A stretch of 51,498 nucleotides of DNA, taken from positions 1-51,498 of the forward strand of contig CALUZR010000020.1 in the NCBI GenBank assembly GCA_944325335.1. The letters are read 5' to 3'. A program made the translations under genes and the position numbers. Each line of letters starts with the position of its first letter. The first letter of the stretch is position 1. Of this stretch, positions 1 to 9,200 are shown one piece after another. Below the pieces are notes generated by a model. That model had not been told where the DNA came from, made no database searches, and saw nothing but the letters and a program-made list of their open reading frames with translations. Origin of the DNA: an uncultured Parabacteroides sp. Its GTDB lineage: Bacteria; Bacteroidota; Bacteroidia; Bacteroidales; Tannerellaceae.

Positions 1-217
1 TGTCCGTCACGGCAATTTCATCACTTAAGAAACTCTTCTGTGAGATTTTCAACGCCTTGTCCTCCAAAAGGAACGAGACATCATACGGGGTGAGAAACTT
101 GGCAAACTTCGTGCTGATCACACTGTCCGCCTTTGCCCGCGCAATCGTATTCTTATGATACGTGAAATGGGCGCCGTTGGGCAAGTTTTCCAATCTAATA
201 GCATCAATTTCTAACAT
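1..217 (-). CDS. DUF6261 family protein, 5' part only
   Basis: The ATG is at 217 on the minus strand and the frame stays open for 72 codons to the window edge, so only the N-terminus is visible. It begins MLEIDAIRLENLPNGAHF and continues with an aromatic/His stretch (FTYHKN). This matches the start of the complete gene at 34330-35088, which I also place in DUF6261, a Bacteroidota family of unknown function. A promoter with TTTG (271-274), 20 bases and TACTTTCG (243-250, one mismatch to TAnnTTTG) lies upstream on the same strand. Just beyond it is a seven-unit tandem palindrome array. No catalytic motif can be recognised. Family assignment rests on sequence feel and the shared pattern with the second gene. 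Confidence 0.7.
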   Translation of the reverse strand, partial: MLEIDAIRLENLPNGAHFTYHKNTIARAKADSVISTKFAKFLTPYDVSFLLEDKALKISQKSFLSDEIAVTD

Positions 218-242
218 AAGCAATTATTTTTCAGTTACGCTA

Positions 243-274
243 CGAAAGTACGTATATTTTTTCAATCTACCAAA
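243..274 (-). promoter_or_regulatory. Bacteroidota-type promoter of the DUF6261 gene
   Basis: Read on the minus strand there is TTTG at 274-271, a 20-base spacer and TACTTTCG at 250-243. This fits the Bacteroidota pattern except for one base in the -7 box. It places the start of transcription about 20 bases before the ATG at 217, and the first array palindrome (287-303) just upstream of the -33 element. Confidence 0.5.
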
Positions 275-286
275 TTAAAACTGAAT

Positions 287-548
287 TTACAGCAACGTTG
301 CAAATCATTTTTCATTCAAAACTAACTTGCAGCAGTGCTGCAAATCACTTTTTATTCAAAAACTAACTTGCAGCAATGCTGCAAATCACTTTCTATTCAA
401 AAACAAACTTATAGTAATGCTATAAATCATTTTTTATCTAAAAACAGGCTTGCAGCAGTGCTGCAAATCATTTTTCATCCAAAAACTAACTTGCAGCAAT
501 GCTGCAAATCACTTACTGTGGGAAAACATACTTATAATAGGTATAGGA
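287..548. repeat. Tandem array of 41-bp units, each with a 17-bp palindrome
   Basis: Palindromes start at 287, 327, 368, 409, 450 and 491, with a decayed seventh at 532, so the period is 40-41 bases. The core is TTGCAGCARTGCTGCAA, a perfect dyad around one central base, followed by an AT-rich 24-base spacer. Unit 4 (409-425) reads TTATAGTAATGCTATAA: two base pairs have changed together on both arms, so the symmetry is kept while the sequence changes. The short open frames that run through the array are repetitive and I do not regard them as genes. Confidence 0.9.
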
Positions 549-559
549 AGCCAAAGCAT

Positions 560-595
560 TAAGAAAAAGCCCCAAATCCCGGAGGAAATGGGGCT
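560..595 (-). terminator. Rho-independent terminator after the GLUG-repeat gene
   Basis: AGCCCCA (568-574) pairs with TGGGGCT (589-595). On the minus strand the stem is followed by a T-rich run (TTTTTCTT). It lies about 40 bases past the stop codon at 638 of the minus-strand GLUG gene. Confidence 0.75.
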
Positions 596-637
596 ACATT
601 CACTAATAAAACATATTTCGGGCGATTCGCATCGGCC

Positions 638-2851
638 TTAATTCTTCAGTTTAAATACTTTTTCGCCTATTCTTACAATGTAGATGCCGCGATTTACCGA
701 GTAGGATTGCAGGCCGACTTGCTCCGCATGCTTGATAATCGCGCCAGACATGCTGATAATCGTCACCTCTTCACGATTTGGAGTGTAGACATAGATGCTA
801 CCGTCCTTCGCATAGGCTTTTACACCTTCGAGGTCGTCAATTCCCGTCGGTTCCTCCTCGGGCAAGGTTGCATCTAATGCACGAATATAGATATCTGTAT
901 AGATATTCTTGATAATATATTCGCCCGGTTGCACGCCTTCCAACGCTTTCAGATCTTGCCAGTATCCGAACAGGCCGCGTTTGTATTCGAAGCGCATGCC
1001 CGTGGTATCGCATTCGGATTGGATGGTGAGGTAGGCACTTACTTGGTGGCCTTCCTGGATTACATCTTTGCTTACTTCTACTTCGAGGCCTGGGCAAATC
1101 GTGTCTACATATATATTATAGTACTTGATGGGACGTTGGGGTTTGTGGATGCCAGTGTTGCCTTGGTCTTCGTCTTCATCGCCGGGTTGCTCTGGTTCTT
1201 CTTCTGGCTCATCGATAATCTTAGTCGTCAAAGTGATCGTTGCATCCTCATCGGCATCTGCACTATTTACAATATAGGTAAGACCCGTAGCAACCAAATC
1301 TTCTCCTTTATACCAACCAATTGTTTTTCCTTCTTCGAGCGTCAAATCTTCGAAAGGTGCGATTTTAGTTTCTTCATTTACATAAGTAGGATATGTGTCT
1401 GCTTCTACTTCTTCCGAACTTAAAACCAGCTTATAAACTTCAGTTCCTTCATTTCCCAAATTAATCAAGACAGGATGCGCGTCCGTTCCAATTCGTTGGC
1501 CATAACCGCCTTTATGCAAGAGCCAGGCTACTTCACCGCTTTGGAAAGCATCATTATCCTTTTCGATGGTTCCTTCAACAGATTCAAGAGGTAAAATGGC
1601 AGCCGTTTGTATATCCAGATAATATCCAACTTTCTCAACAATATTTCCATAATAACAATTTGTAAATGAAAGATCATCAAGCATAGTAACTCCAGCAAAA
1701 ATATTTTCACCCGAACTAAAAAGATTACCTAAATAACTACTTACATTATTATACTTATTGATAGTTTCTATTTGTCCTATATTATAACAATTTTGTATAG
1801 CAGAACCAGATGTTCCAGAAATTCCACCTATGGCATAATAATATTTATCCGTATTATTGAGATGCAAGTTTTCTGCTCTTATGGTTCCTATATTATAACA
1901 ACTGTTCATATTACTCGGATATATAGCTACCACTCCGTCATTAGAATTATCTCGTCCGACAATACCTCCTACAAATACTAATGTACTACTTGTTTCTCCT
2001 CCCTTTATTATAATTTCTCCCGCATTATAACATTCAGACAAAACTCTTAAATCATCTTCATTCGTTCCTCCAATTGAGCCTAATATTCCTCCTATAAAAC
2101 GACTTGGAAATTGGAAACTAGTAATATCTGTATGAGTAGAAACAGCACTAATGTATAATGTTCCTTCATTATAGCATTGTCGAATCACACCAGAACTTTT
2201 TCCACAAATGCCGCCAGTGCTACCCATACCTTCCCAAATACTCGCTATAGAATAAATTAATCCTTTATTATAACAATTCTCAATCGTGCCATAATTCATA
2301 CTACAAATAGCACCTGCATTACCTCCTCCATATCCTGAAGTATAAACTTCCAATGTCCCCTCATTCCAACAATTACTAATCGTACCACGGTTAGTACCAC
2401 AAAAAACAGCAGCCCCACTTGAATTTCTTATCCGAAAATAGCTATCTATAATTCCCAAATCTTTAATTATAGCGCTCTCACTTAATGATCCAAATAAAGC
2501 ATCTCCAATCGAATAAATTCCACTTATTGTTTTATTATTCCCATCAAAAGTTCCACTATAAGTAAATGACGTTGAGCCCCAACTCCAAAGATTCAAATCT
2601 TGGTAATCATGGTGTCCGGAACCCTCCTCATATCCAATATTAGGAAGCCCATCCTCGCCTAAAATATTCTCATTAGCTACAATATCATTCATTAGAATGG
2701 CATTAGTATTTGGATTTTCTTTTACTGCATCACGAAATGCGAGAAAGTCCTCCCAACTTCTGATTTCCATGGTTTCGTTGCTTTGCCCCCAAACCGCATT
2801 CCCGACCATCGTCAAGAACGCCACTAACATAGTAAAAATACGTGTTCTCAT
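638..2851 (-). CDS. Secreted GLUG-repeat surface protein with C-terminal sorting-like domain
   Basis: I chose the ATG at 2851 because it gives a clean signal peptide (MRTRIFTMLVAFLTMVGNA); an ATG 15 codons upstream would put a charged stretch before it. Residues from about 100 to 400 hold repeats of the GLUG type (G-G-I/A, a C near the end, then YN-G), such as GAICSMNYGTIENCYNKG, which form beta-helix-like folds in adhesins. An acidic linker (EEPEEEPEQPGDEDEDQG) precedes a C-terminal region. The last 70 residues, ending YIVRIGEKVFKLKN, resemble the Por/T9SS-type or T9SS-like C-terminal domain of Bacteroidota. The probable site is the cell surface or outside. Whether this genome has a type IX system cannot be seen. 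A structured leader at 2918-3182 precedes the gene. Confidence 0.75.
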   Translation of the reverse strand: MRTRIFTMLVAFLTMVGNAVWGQSNETMEIRSWEDFLAFRDAVKENPNTNAILMNDIVANENILGEDGLPNIGYEEGSGHHDYQDLNLWSWGSTSFTYSGTFDGNNKTISGIYSIGDALFGSLSESAIIKDLGIIDSYFRIRNSSGAAVFCGTNRGTISNCWNEGTLEVYTSGYGGGNAGAICSMNYGTIENCYNKGLIYSIASIWEGMGSTGGICGKSSGVIRQCYNEGTLYISAVSTHTDITSFQFPSRFIGGILGSIGGTNEDDLRVLSECYNAGEIIIKGGETSSTLVFVGGIVGRDNSNDGVVAIYPSNMNSCYNIGTIRAENLHLNNTDKYYYAIGGISGTSGSAIQNCYNIGQIETINKYNNVSSYLGNLFSSGENIFAGVTMLDDLSFTNCYYGNIVEKVGYYLDIQTAAILPLESVEGTIEKDNDAFQSGEVAWLLHKGGYGQRIGTDAHPVLINLGNEGTEVYKLVLSSEEVEADTYPTYVNEETKIAPFEDLTLEEGKTIGWYKGEDLVATGLTYIVNSADADEDATITLTTKIIDEPEEEPEQPGDEDEDQGNTGIHKPQRPIKYYNIYVDTICPGLEVEVSKDVIQEGHQVSAYLTIQSECDTTGMRFEYKRGLFGYWQDLKALEGVQPGEYIIKNIYTDIYIRALDATLPEEEPTGIDDLEGVKAYAKDGSIYVYTPNREEVTIISMSGAIIKHAEQVGLQSYSVNRGIYIVRIGEKVFKLKN

Positions 2852-2917
2852 AAATCTATAAATTTTTGTTGTTAATAAAATGCTTAATCTGTACATTTAC
2901 CAACAACTCAACGACAC

Positions 2918-3182
2918 AAAAAAAGTGCGGGTTTTGTTGTCCATTATCAAAAGGAAGGCATCGGCAAACGCCCATCGTGTTAATAATAAAACAACAGCCC
3001 GCACTCTATGCTATTAGATATACTTTTTCCTCATGAAAAAGCTTGTAGCATGAGTGCAAGCATTCATTGTCTATTATCCCAACACGATAAAATTTTGCCG
3101 ATTTTTCCTTTTGGAATAATATCGTAAATGCTTTAACTCAATATGTCCATCCGATAGAAGATTCCGCTGAATCTCCTAAGGG
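2918..3182 (-). ncRNA. Candidate structured leader RNA or sRNA with competing terminator
   Basis: Transcription from the promoter at 3189-3219 would give an RNA with nested helices. P1 pairs 2948-2956 with 3105-3113 and 2960-2968 with 3094-3102. P2 pairs 2974-2981 with 3081-3088. P3 pairs 3001-3013 with 3046-3057 with one bulge, capped by 3023-3028 with 3036-3041. A second structure pairs 2992-3004 with 2925-2939 (GTGCGGG/CCCGCAC plus five more pairs) and is followed on the minus strand by seven T (2924-2918), as in an intrinsic terminator. It crosses P1 and P2, so the two folds exclude each other or form a pseudoknot. A 15-codon frame (ATG at 2944, MDNKTRTFFV) overlaps the terminator. This looks like an attenuator for the GLUG gene or an independent sRNA. 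I do not recognise the family. Confidence 0.5.
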
Positions 3183-3188
3183 ACGACG

Positions 3189-3219
3189 CAAAGGTAAGAA
3201 TTTCGTTGTTACGCACAAA
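3189..3219 (-). promoter_or_regulatory. Promoter of the structured leader upstream of the GLUG gene
   Basis: On the minus strand TTTG (3219-3216), 19 bases and TACCTTTG (3196-3189) match the Bacteroidota consensus exactly. Transcription would start near 3182. Confidence 0.65.
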
Positions 3220-3239
3220 ATATTTTCCCGCATTATTCG

Positions 3240-3247
3240 TATCTTTG
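3240..3247 (+). promoter_or_regulatory. -7 box for the Lnb/DUF4105 gene
   Basis: TATCTTTG matches TAnnTTTG and lies 26 bases before the ATG at 3273. No convincing TTTG is present at the usual distance upstream. It is divergent from the leader promoter at 3189-3219. Confidence 0.55.
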
Positions 3248-3272
3248 CGCCGCAAATAAAGACGGATAGTGC

Positions 3273-4454
3273 ATGAAAAGATTTCTATACATTATTATAT
3301 ATTGTCTGCTCGTGGGGTGGCAACCTGTCGGGGCGCAGCTGTTGAGCCCGGAGGCGAAGGTGAGTATCCTGACGAGCGAACCTTACGAGGGCGAGGTGTT
3401 TACGCTCTATGGGCACGCCGCGCTCCGCCTGAACGACCCGGCGCGGAATCTGGATTATGTATTCAATTATGGCATCTTCAGTTTCGAGAAGCCCAACTTC
3501 GTGTACCGCTTTGCCAAGGGGGAGACGGATTATATGCTGGGCGTCATGAAATATGCGGACTATGTCGCGGAATACCAGATGCGGGGGAGCCGCGTGACGG
3601 AACAAGTGCTGGACCTCGCGCCGGCCGAGGTGGAACGCATTTGGGGCGCGTTGCTCAAGAACTACGAGCCGGAGAACCGCGTCTACCGCTACAATTTCTT
3701 CTTTGATAATTGCGCCACGCGGCCGGCCCGGCTGGTCGAGGACAACGTGTGGGGGAAAGTGGAATACCGGTGGGAGCCTAAAGAAAAGACATTCCGCGAG
3801 ATGATCAACCATTGCACGCGGCACCATGCCTGGCTGACGTTCGGATGCGACCTGGTATTGGGAAGCCCGACCGACCGCATCGCCTCGCCGCACGAGATGA
3901 TGTTCCTCCCCGACTACCTGAAGGAGGCCATGGCCTCGGCCGTGCTCATCGACAAGGAGGGGAACGAACGGCCCTTGGTAAAGGAAACGCACGTCACCGA
4001 AGCCCTCCCCGCCGAAGAAGCGCCTGCGGAATGGCTCACGCCGACGGTCTGCGCCTATGCGTTGTTGCTTGTCGTCGGGTTGCTGACTTATCGCGAATGG
4101 AAACGGAGGTGCCATTATTATAGTTTGGATGCGGTCCTGTTCTTGATGGCTGGATTGGCGGGGTGCGTGGTCTACTTCATCGCGTTCCTGTCCGAGCATC
4201 CAGCGACGTGGCCCAACTGGAATATCGCCTGGTTGCACCCGCTCCAGCTGGTTGTCGTGCCATTTAGTGCAGTAAAAAAGGCCAGAAGTATGGGATATTG
4301 GTATCATTTTATTAACTTTGCGGCCACAACGCTGATGTTGGCAGGCGGAGCATTCCTTCCCCAACATATGAACACAGCGTTTATTCCACTGATACTCACG
4401 CTGTGGATACGTTCGGTATCAGTTATAACGAATAAGAATTGTAGAATGGCATGA
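3273..4454 (+). CDS. DUF4105 / Lnb N-terminal periplasmic domain membrane protein
   Basis: A signal peptide (residues 1-21, ending VGA) is followed by a periplasmic domain with the hallmarks of DUF4105, now called the Lnb N-terminal periplasmic domain: TLYGHAALRL near residue 46 and FFFDNCATRPARL near 143. The conserved His and Cys are presumed catalytic. The C-terminal half has several hydrophobic segments (about 255-275, 290-310, 320-335, 345-365, 370-385). Lnb proteins of Gram-positive bacteria transfer an acyl chain within lipoproteins; a similar role in lipoprotein processing here is inference from the family. The 393-residue length suits the Bacteroidota form. The ATG follows a TATCTTTG promoter. 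The next gene starts 34 bases downstream. Confidence 0.8.
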   Translation: MKRFLYIIIYCLLVGWQPVGAQLLSPEAKVSILTSEPYEGEVFTLYGHAALRLNDPARNLDYVFNYGIFSFEKPNFVYRFAKGETDYMLGVMKYADYVAEYQMRGSRVTEQVLDLAPAEVERIWGALLKNYEPENRVYRYNFFFDNCATRPARLVEDNVWGKVEYRWEPKEKTFREMINHCTRHHAWLTFGCDLVLGSPTDRIASPHEMMFLPDYLKEAMASAVLIDKEGNERPLVKETHVTEALPAEEAPAEWLTPTVCAYALLLVVGLLTYREWKRRCHYYSLDAVLFLMAGLAGCVVYFIAFLSEHPATWPNWNIAWLHPLQLVVVPFSAVKKARSMGYWYHFINFAATTLMLAGGAFLPQHMNTAFIPLILTLWIRSVSVITNKNCRMA

Positions 4455-4488
4455 TATTTGTGAGTGCCACAAACATAAACAATGTTGC

Positions 4489-6120
4489 ATGGATAACAAA
4501 GTAAGGAAAGTATTAACCTCGCTGATTGCCATCTTGGCGGTCACCAATTTGGAAGCCCAAACACAGGTTCCCAAGTTGGTCGTATATATTACGGTAGACC
4601 AATTGCGGGGCGATTATATCGAGTACTTCTATAATACGTTCGGCGAACGAGGCTTCAAACGCCTGCTCAACGAAGGAAAAGTCTATCCCAACATCCGCTT
4701 TGATTTCCCTGAAGTGGACGAGGCCAGTGGGTTTGCCACCCTTTTCTCTGGGGCAAATCCCTGTTTCCACGGTATCTCTTCCAATAATAAATATGATTTC
4801 GACCGCGAACGGGAAGTATCCATCCTGTATGATCCGGCCTATTTAGGAAACTATACACGGGATAACTATTCGCCCAAAGCACTGTTCAGTTCAACCATTG
4901 GCGACGAGCTGAAGATTGCATCAAAGGGACGAAGCGATGTATATGCCATTGCCCCGGATGCGGAATCTGCCATTTTGTCTGCGGGACATGCCGCGAATGG
5001 CGCTTTTTGGATAGACGACGTCAATGGAAAATGGGCGACCACGACCTATTACAAAAGCGTCCCCTGGTACGTAGAGCGGTATAACAACGGTGTAGAATCC
5101 CTTTCCGCCCGTTTGGACAAGATGGAATGGACGCCCTCCTTGCCTATCGACCGCTACAATGCCTTTCCTTATATATTGGATGAAGTTCCTTTTAAATATA
5201 CATTCAGTACCAAAGAACGGAAATGCTATCCGAAGCTGAAGACGACGCCTTTTGTCAATAAAGAGGTGAACCGTTTGGCCATGCAATTTTTGGAATATGG
5301 CGGCTTTGGAACACGCGCTTGCCCGGATATGCTCTCGGTGACATATTACGCAGGGAATTACCTGGGCAATATGAACAAAGAATACACACACGAAATACAA
5401 GACACCTATTACCAACTGGATAAAGACATCGAACAGCTCTTAGATGCAATAGACCGCAAGGTAGGGCTTTCGAAGACGTTGGTCGTCTTTACCGGTTCGG
5501 GCTATTATAAAAGCGAAGAAGAATATGCAGAAGAGCTGGACGCGCATGTGACGCAGGGCGAATTCCACCCGAAGCGTTGCGTCGCGTTGCTTAACATGTA
5601 CCTCATGGCGCTCTATGGCCAGCAAACCAATTGGGTGAAGGGATATTACAACAACCAGATATACCTGAACCGCAAAGCCATCGAGGATGCCAAATTGGAC
5701 TTAAGCGAAATCCAGCGCAAGTCTGCCGCTTTCTTGAAAGAATTCAGCGGCGTACAGCACGTCACGACCGATTATAGCCTCCTATTCGGCGATTGGAATG
5801 AAGGAACTGCCAAATTCCGCCAGGGTACGCACCATTTGGGACGTGGCGATTTGATTATCGAATTGCAACCAGGATGGAAGATTAACCATGACAATCCGAA
5901 GGAAAAAGTCAAAGTTATTCGGAATAATGCCGTCCTGACCCCTTTGATATTCTTAGGAAACGGAATCAAACCGGAGCGCATTTACCGCGAAGTGAAAGCA
6001 ACGGAAGTTGCTCCTACGGTTACTTATATATTAAGAATCAGGCCACCCAATGCTTCTCAGGATTCACCTCTTCGGGAATTGGCAACAGGCAATGGGCAGT
6101 TGGCAATTCCCACCAAATAA
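4489..6120 (+). CDS. Secreted alkaline-phosphatase-fold protein, probably catalytically dead
   Basis: A signal peptide (residues 1-23) precedes a PafA-like alkaline phosphatase / nucleotide pyrophosphatase fold (ITVDQLRGDYIEYF; SGANPCFHGI; LSAGHAANGAF). In PafA the metal ligands and nucleophile are D38, T79, D305, H309, D352, H353 and H486. By eye these fall on D37, E78, N290, N294, S337, G338 and L483: DYxGH has become NYLGN, TADHG is TGSGY, and THVPLI is VLTPLI. Only the first Asp is kept. It probably does not hydrolyse phosphate esters and may bind or scaffold something in the periplasm. Its position just before secA, with an envelope gene on the other side, hints at an export or envelope role. 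The last dozen codons run through a repeat-like sequence (6074-6113). Confidence 0.75.
   Translation: MDNKVRKVLTSLIAILAVTNLEAQTQVPKLVVYITVDQLRGDYIEYFYNTFGERGFKRLLNEGKVYPNIRFDFPEVDEASGFATLFSGANPCFHGISSNNKYDFDREREVSILYDPAYLGNYTRDNYSPKALFSSTIGDELKIASKGRSDVYAIAPDAESAILSAGHAANGAFWIDDVNGKWATTTYYKSVPWYVERYNNGVESLSARLDKMEWTPSLPIDRYNAFPYILDEVPFKYTFSTKERKCYPKLKTTPFVNKEVNRLAMQFLEYGGFGTRACPDMLSVTYYAGNYLGNMNKEYTHEIQDTYYQLDKDIEQLLDAIDRKVGLSKTLVVFTGSGYYKSEEEYAEELDAHVTQGEFHPKRCVALLNMYLMALYGQQTNWVKGYYNNQIYLNRKAIEDAKLDLSEIQRKSAAFLKEFSGVQHVTTDYSLLFGDWNEGTAKFRQGTHHLGRGDLIIELQPGWKINHDNPKEKVKVIRNNAVLTPLIFLGNGIKPERIYREVKATEVAPTVTYILRIRPPNASQDSPLRELATGNGQLAIPTK
6074..6113. repeat. Imperfect inverted repeat of low-complexity GGCAA motifs inside the gene end
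   Basis: GGGAATTGGCAAC and GTTGGCAATTCCC form 13-base arms with one mismatch, and the loop repeats the same GGCAA word. It encodes the last dozen residues of the phosphatase-fold protein. It looks like an intergenic repeat captured by the reading frame. Confidence 0.6.
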
Positions 6121-6224
6121 GTAATCATTTATTTTCATAATTGTAATTAGAAACAAATATAACTGTAAAATATCCAATTGTCCGTTATAAATAAAAGACG
6201 AGACAGTTGTCAATGAATAAAGAT

Positions 6225-9200
6225 ATGGGATTTAATGAATTTTTGACGAAGCTGTTCGGAAACAAGTCGCAAAGAGACTTGAAGGAAATCACACCGTACG
6301 TAGAAAAGATAAAGGCGGTTTATCCTTCTATCCAACCCTTGAGCAACGACGAGTTGCGTGCCAGAGTAGATGCGATCAAACAACGCATCCAAGATTATGT
6401 AGCCGATGAGCGCGCAAAAGTAGAAGAATTGCGTGCAGGCATCGAAGATAAAGAGCTGGAAGAACGCGAAGCTATCTGGGCGGAAGTAGACAAGATCGAA
6501 AAGCAGATTACCGACAAGATGGAGGTAGTCTTGGAAGAAGTCCTTCCGGAAGTCTTTGCCATTGTAAAAGACACAGCCCGCCGTTTTGCCGAGAATCCGG
6601 AGATTGTCGTAACGGCCAACGATTTTGACCGCGAATTAGCTACCCGCTTTGATTTCGTACGCATCGAAGACGATAAAGCGATTTACCAGAATCACTGGAA
6701 AGCAGGAGGTAATGAAGTGACCTGGGATATGGTACACTACGACGTGCAATTGTTTGGTGGCGTCGTGTTGCACAAAGGAAAGATCGCCGAAATGGCAACG
6801 GGTGAAGGTAAAACTTTGGTGGCTACCCTACCCGTTTTCTTGAATGCTTTGACGCGCAACGGTGTACACGTGGTGACGGTCAACGATTACCTGTCGAAGC
6901 GTGACTCCGAGTGGATGGGACCGTTGTATATGTTCCATGGCCTTTCAGTAGATTGTATCGATAAGCATAAGCCCAATTCAGACGCACGTCGTCGGGCTTA
7001 CATGGCTGATATTACTTTCGGTACAAACAATGAGTTTGGTTTCGACTATTTGCGTGACAATATGGCTACCAGTCCGAAGGATTTGGTACAACGTCAACAC
7101 AATTACGCGATTGTCGATGAGGTCGACTCGGTGTTGATCGACGATGCCCGTACGCCGTTGATCATTTCCGGTCCGGTACCTAAAGGAGACGACCAATTAT
7201 TTGAAGTATTCCGTCCGGATGTAGAAGTAGTCGTAAATGCACAAAAGGAACTTTGCCAAAAGTTACTGATTGAAGCCAAAAAGAAAATGGCAAGCAACGA
7301 CGAAAAGGTGGTAGAAGAAGGTACTGTACAATTATATCGAGCATATAAAGGGTTCCCACGCAACAAAGCGTTGATTAAGTTCTTGAGCGAACCGGGTATA
7401 AAGGCGCAAATGCTGAAGACAGAAGAATATTTCATGTCGGAAAATATGCGCCACATGCACGAAGCGACGGACGAACTTTACCTGGTCATCGATGAAAAGA
7501 ACAACAGCGTGGAACTGACGGACAAAGGTATCGACCTCTTGAGCCGCAACCGCGAAGATAACCAATTCTTCATCCTTCCTGATATTGCAACCGAACTCTC
7601 CCAGTTGGAGCACATGGAAGGAACGGAAGAAGAAAAGCAAGCCAAGAAGGATGAGTTCCTCACAAATTATTCGATCAAGAGCGAACGCGTACATACCATC
7701 AATCAGCTTCTGAAAGCTTATACTTTGTTCGAGAAAGACGATGAATACGTGGTGATCGACAATAAAGTAATGATTGTCGACGAGCAAACAGGACGTATCA
7801 TGGATGGACGTCGTTATTCCGACGGTCTGCACCAGGCCATCGAAGCTAAGGAACGCGTAAAAGTAGAAGCCGCTACGCAGACCTTTGCGACTATTACATT
7901 GCAGAACTACTTCCGTATGTATCATAAATTGTCAGGTATGACCGGTACGGCCGAGACAGAAGCCGGCGAGTTCTGGGATATCTATAAGTTGGATGTCGTG
8001 GTCATTCCGACCAACCGTCCGATTGCCCGCATCGATATGAACGACCGCATTTATAAGACGAAGCGCGAGAAGTACAATGCCGTGATTGAAGAAATCGTGA
8101 AACTGACCGAAGCCGGCCGCCCGGTATTGGTGGGTACGACTTCCGTCGAGATTTCCGAATTGCTGAGCCGTATGTTGACGTTGCGTAAGATTAAGCACAA
8201 TGTCTTGAATGCGAAGTTGCACCAGAAGGAGGCTGAAATCGTCGCATTGGCAGGACAAAGCAGTACGGTGACGATCGCGACGAACATGGCCGGCCGTGGT
8301 ACCGATATTAAGCTTTCGCCTGAAGTAAAGGCAGCAGGAGGTTTGGCCATCATCGGTACGGAACGTCATGAGAGCCGTCGTGTAGACCGTCAGTTACGTG
8401 GTCGTGCCGGTCGTCAAGGAGACCCGGGTTCTTCTGTATTCTTCGTTTCATTGGAAGATAGCTTGATGCGTTTGTTTGCTTCCGAGAAGATCGCCAACTT
8501 GATGGATAAGTTAGGATTCAAGGAGGGCGAAGTATTGGAACATCCGATGTTGAGCAAATCGGTAGAACGGGCGCAAAAGAAGGTAGAGGAAAACAACTTC
8601 GGTATCCGTAAACGTTTGTTGGAATACGATGATGTGATGAACTCGCAACGTAATGTGGTGTACACGCGTCGCCGCCATGCGTTGATGGGCGAACGTATCG
8701 GTTTGGATGTCTTGAATACGATCTATGATACTTCAATCGCCATTGCCGAACAATTTGCCGACACGATGGACTTCGAAGGTTTCAAGTTGGAAATGTTCCG
8801 TACCTTTGCGATGGAATCTCCCTTCACGGAAGAAGAATTCAAGAACATGAAGGCCGACGATTTAGGCAATAAGTTGTTTGATGCGGCATTAGCTGCCTAT
8901 AAACAACGTATGGAGCGTATGATTCAAGTGGCACAACCAGTCATCAAACAAGTATATGAGCAGCAAGGGGCGATGTATGAAAACATCTTGATTCCGGTAA
9001 CCGACGGCCAGCGCATGTACAATGTGGCTTGCAACTTGAAGGAGGCTTACGATTCGCAATGCAAGTTGGTAGTAAAATCTTTCCAAAAGCAAACGGTATT
9101 GCATACAATCGACGAGGCATGGAAAGAACACCTGCGCGAAATGGATGAACTCCGTCATTCCGTTCAGAACGCCAGCTACGAGCATAAAGATCCGTTGTTG

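Noticed and set aside
287..548. CRISPR array
   Set aside because: The spacers are not unique; the whole 41-bp unit is conserved, and no cas gene is nearby. The same holds for the arrays at 27143, 35189, 47754 and 51350.
335..641. Two short plus-strand open frames
   Set aside because: They translate the 41-bp palindrome array into repeated peptides in two frames; there is no ribosome-binding site or recognisable domain.
2948..3113. Invertible promoter flanked by inverted repeats, as in Bacteroides capsule loci
   Set aside because: The arms are imperfect, contain an internal loop and are nested with further helices, and the promoter lies outside the inverted segment. RNA structure fits better.
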